A stretch of 6,589 nt of DNA from NCBI GenBank assembly GCA_938003515.1, contig CALKYL010000141.1, positions 1-6,589 of the forward strand, read 5' to 3'. The position numbers were made by a program, and so were the translations under genes. The DNA comes from an uncultured bacterium (GTDB lineage: Bacteria; Planctomycetota; UBA1135; UBA2386). Below, piece after piece: positions 5,949 to 6,589 of the stretch; position 1 is the stretch's first letter, and the number at the start of each line of letters is the position of its first letter. The notes beneath the pieces were generated by a model that saw nothing but the letters and a program-made list of their open reading frames with translations, searched no databases and was not told the origin of the DNA.

Positions 5949-6117
5949 GCGCGCATTGTGCCCGTTCGCGCGCGCCGTGCGAAGCCCGCACCGGCTTTCG
6001 CTGCGACGAGGACCGCGAAGCCGGCGATGGGTGCGCGGCAATGCGCGTGCCGTCGGACCTCGACCGGGAAGAGGCCGCCGCCGGCGCGGGGTTGCCAGCA
6101 CCCGCCGCAGCGCGGGC
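5949..6117. other. Intergenic region upstream of the metalloprotease gene
   Basis: These 169 bases separate the stop of the right-edge gene from the metalloprotease start, both on the minus strand, and should hold the protease promoter. No clear -35/-10 pair is visible. A hairpin at 5979-6001 pairs GCGAAGCC with GGC-TTCGC with one bulged base and a 6-base loop, ending about 30 bases before the ATG. No convincing small gene or RNA gene is seen. Confidence 0.35.
6101..6116 (-). terminator. Short hairpin just after the stop of the right-edge gene
   Basis: CCCGC (6101-6105) pairs with GCGGG (6112-6116) around a 6-base loop, starting one base beyond the TGA of the minus-strand gene. The stem is short and no T-run follows, so terminator function is only suggested by position. 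Confidence 0.25.
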
Positions 6118-6589
6118 TCAGTGCCGCGGCAGCACGACCTCGATCGGCGCGGTCGCGGCGGCTCCGCCCAACGCCGGGACCTCCGCTTCGACCCGCGCAG
6201 TCCGGTGGCCCTCGGCCACGACGTAGACCACGCACGGTCCGACCGGCAGCTGGCGCAGCACCAGCTCGCCGTCGCAGGCGAACGCGCACTCGCGCACCAG
6301 CACCGTCGCCGCGACGGCGCGGCCCTCCGGGTCGCGCACGCGCAGCGCGAGGCGACCGGTCGGCGCCGCGACGACGGCGGGGGCGAGGTCGCGCACGACA
6401 TGGCGCAGCGGCAGCGTGTCCGGCACCGCGGTGGGCACGAGCACGCCGTCGCCGACCGTCAGGTCCGGCCCGAGCCAGCGACCCCGTTCGTCGAGCGGGA
6501 ACGCCGGCAGATCCCCGCGCAGGAAGTCGCCGTAGCCGGCCCGCAGCAGCTGCGCCCGCTCCGGCCGCTCGGCGCCGGCCGGCGCCTGC
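6118..6589 (-). CDS. Carboxypeptidase-regulatory-like protein, C-terminal part (start outside window)
   Basis: The frame is open from the right edge (first full codon ends at 6588) to TGA at 6118-6120, giving 156 residues with the N-terminus missing. A GTG at 6444 is not needed as a start because protein-like sequence continues upstream (YGDFLRGDLPAF, then DERGRWLGPDLTVGDG). Residues about 78-155 form one beta-sandwich module of the carboxypeptidase-regulatory-like type: LALRVRDPEGRAVAATVLV, then DGELVLRQLPVGPCVVYVVAEGH, and a final strand ending APIEVVLPRH. The signature VRDPEGR is identical to one in the left-edge gene. Three cysteines (101, 105, 119) lie inside the module. The upstream stretch of about 75 residues is not recognised. 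It is likely an extracytoplasmic protein, but no signal peptide can be checked. Specific function unknown. Confidence 0.75.
   Translation of the reverse strand, partial: QAPAGAERPERAQLLRAGYGDFLRGDLPAFPLDERGRWLGPDLTVGDGVLVPTAVPDTLPLRHVVRDLAPAVVAAPTGRLALRVRDPEGRAVAATVLVRECAFACDGELVLRQLPVGPCVVYVVAEGHRTARVEAEVPALGGAAATAPIEVVLPRH

Noticed and set aside
5927..5956. Nine-codon minus-strand mini-frame (MRAWEELPS) overlapping the metalloprotease start
   Set aside because: Its ATG is 8 bases upstream of the gene's ATG in another frame, which could suggest translational coupling, but neither start has a ribosome-binding signal and the peptide has no distinctive features.
5949..6401. N-terminal extension of the metalloprotease to a start at 6401
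   Set aside because: The extra 151 residues are Arg-rich, overlap the right-edge gene on the same strand in another frame, and would bury an obvious signal peptide in the middle of the protein.

Overview
The window is very GC-rich (hand counts of 60-base samples give about 65-82% GC) and codes almost end to end, with six genes and no RNA gene, CRISPR array or insertion sequence that I can see. The protein set includes two proteins built from carboxypeptidase-regulatory-like beta-sandwich modules, a secreted DUF1570-type HExxH metalloprotease, a secreted PKD-domain protein, a YczE-type membrane protein and an RlmM-like methyltransferase. This mix fits a high-GC member of the Planctomycetota, where DUF1570 proteins and carboxypeptidase-regulatory-like repeats are frequent. 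That assignment is inference; Myxococcota or another high-GC Gram-negative lineage is possible.

Layout, left to right: (1) bases 2-1861, plus strand, the 3' part of a large protein of about seven beta-sandwich repeats, open to the left edge. (2) Bases 1910-2545, minus strand, a YczE/YyaS-family membrane protein converging on gene 1 across a 48-base gap that holds two GC hairpins. (3) Bases 2706-3812, minus strand, an exported protein with an N-terminal His...Asn-Cys region resembling permuted papain-like (NlpC/P60 superfamily) enzymes and a C-terminal PKD domain. (4) A 163-base divergent intergenic region, then bases 3976-4920, plus strand, an RlmM-like SAM-dependent 2'-O-methyltransferase with a complete K-D-K-E set. 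(5) Bases 4938-5948, minus strand, a secreted gluzincin-type DUF1570 metalloprotease whose signal peptide is encoded by a 12/24-base tandem repeat. (6) Bases 6118-6589, minus strand, the C-terminal part of another carboxypeptidase-regulatory-like protein, open to the right edge.

Four of the six products are probably or demonstrably surface, periplasmic or membrane proteins. The exception with a clear cytoplasmic housekeeping role is the methyltransferase. Spacing and orientation do not suggest one multi-gene pathway: minus-strand neighbours are separated by about 160-170 bases. I see no defence system, biosynthetic cluster or mobile element. The points most worth a second look are the papain-like/PKD combination, the repeat-built signal peptide and the identical VRDPEGR module signature in the two edge genes.
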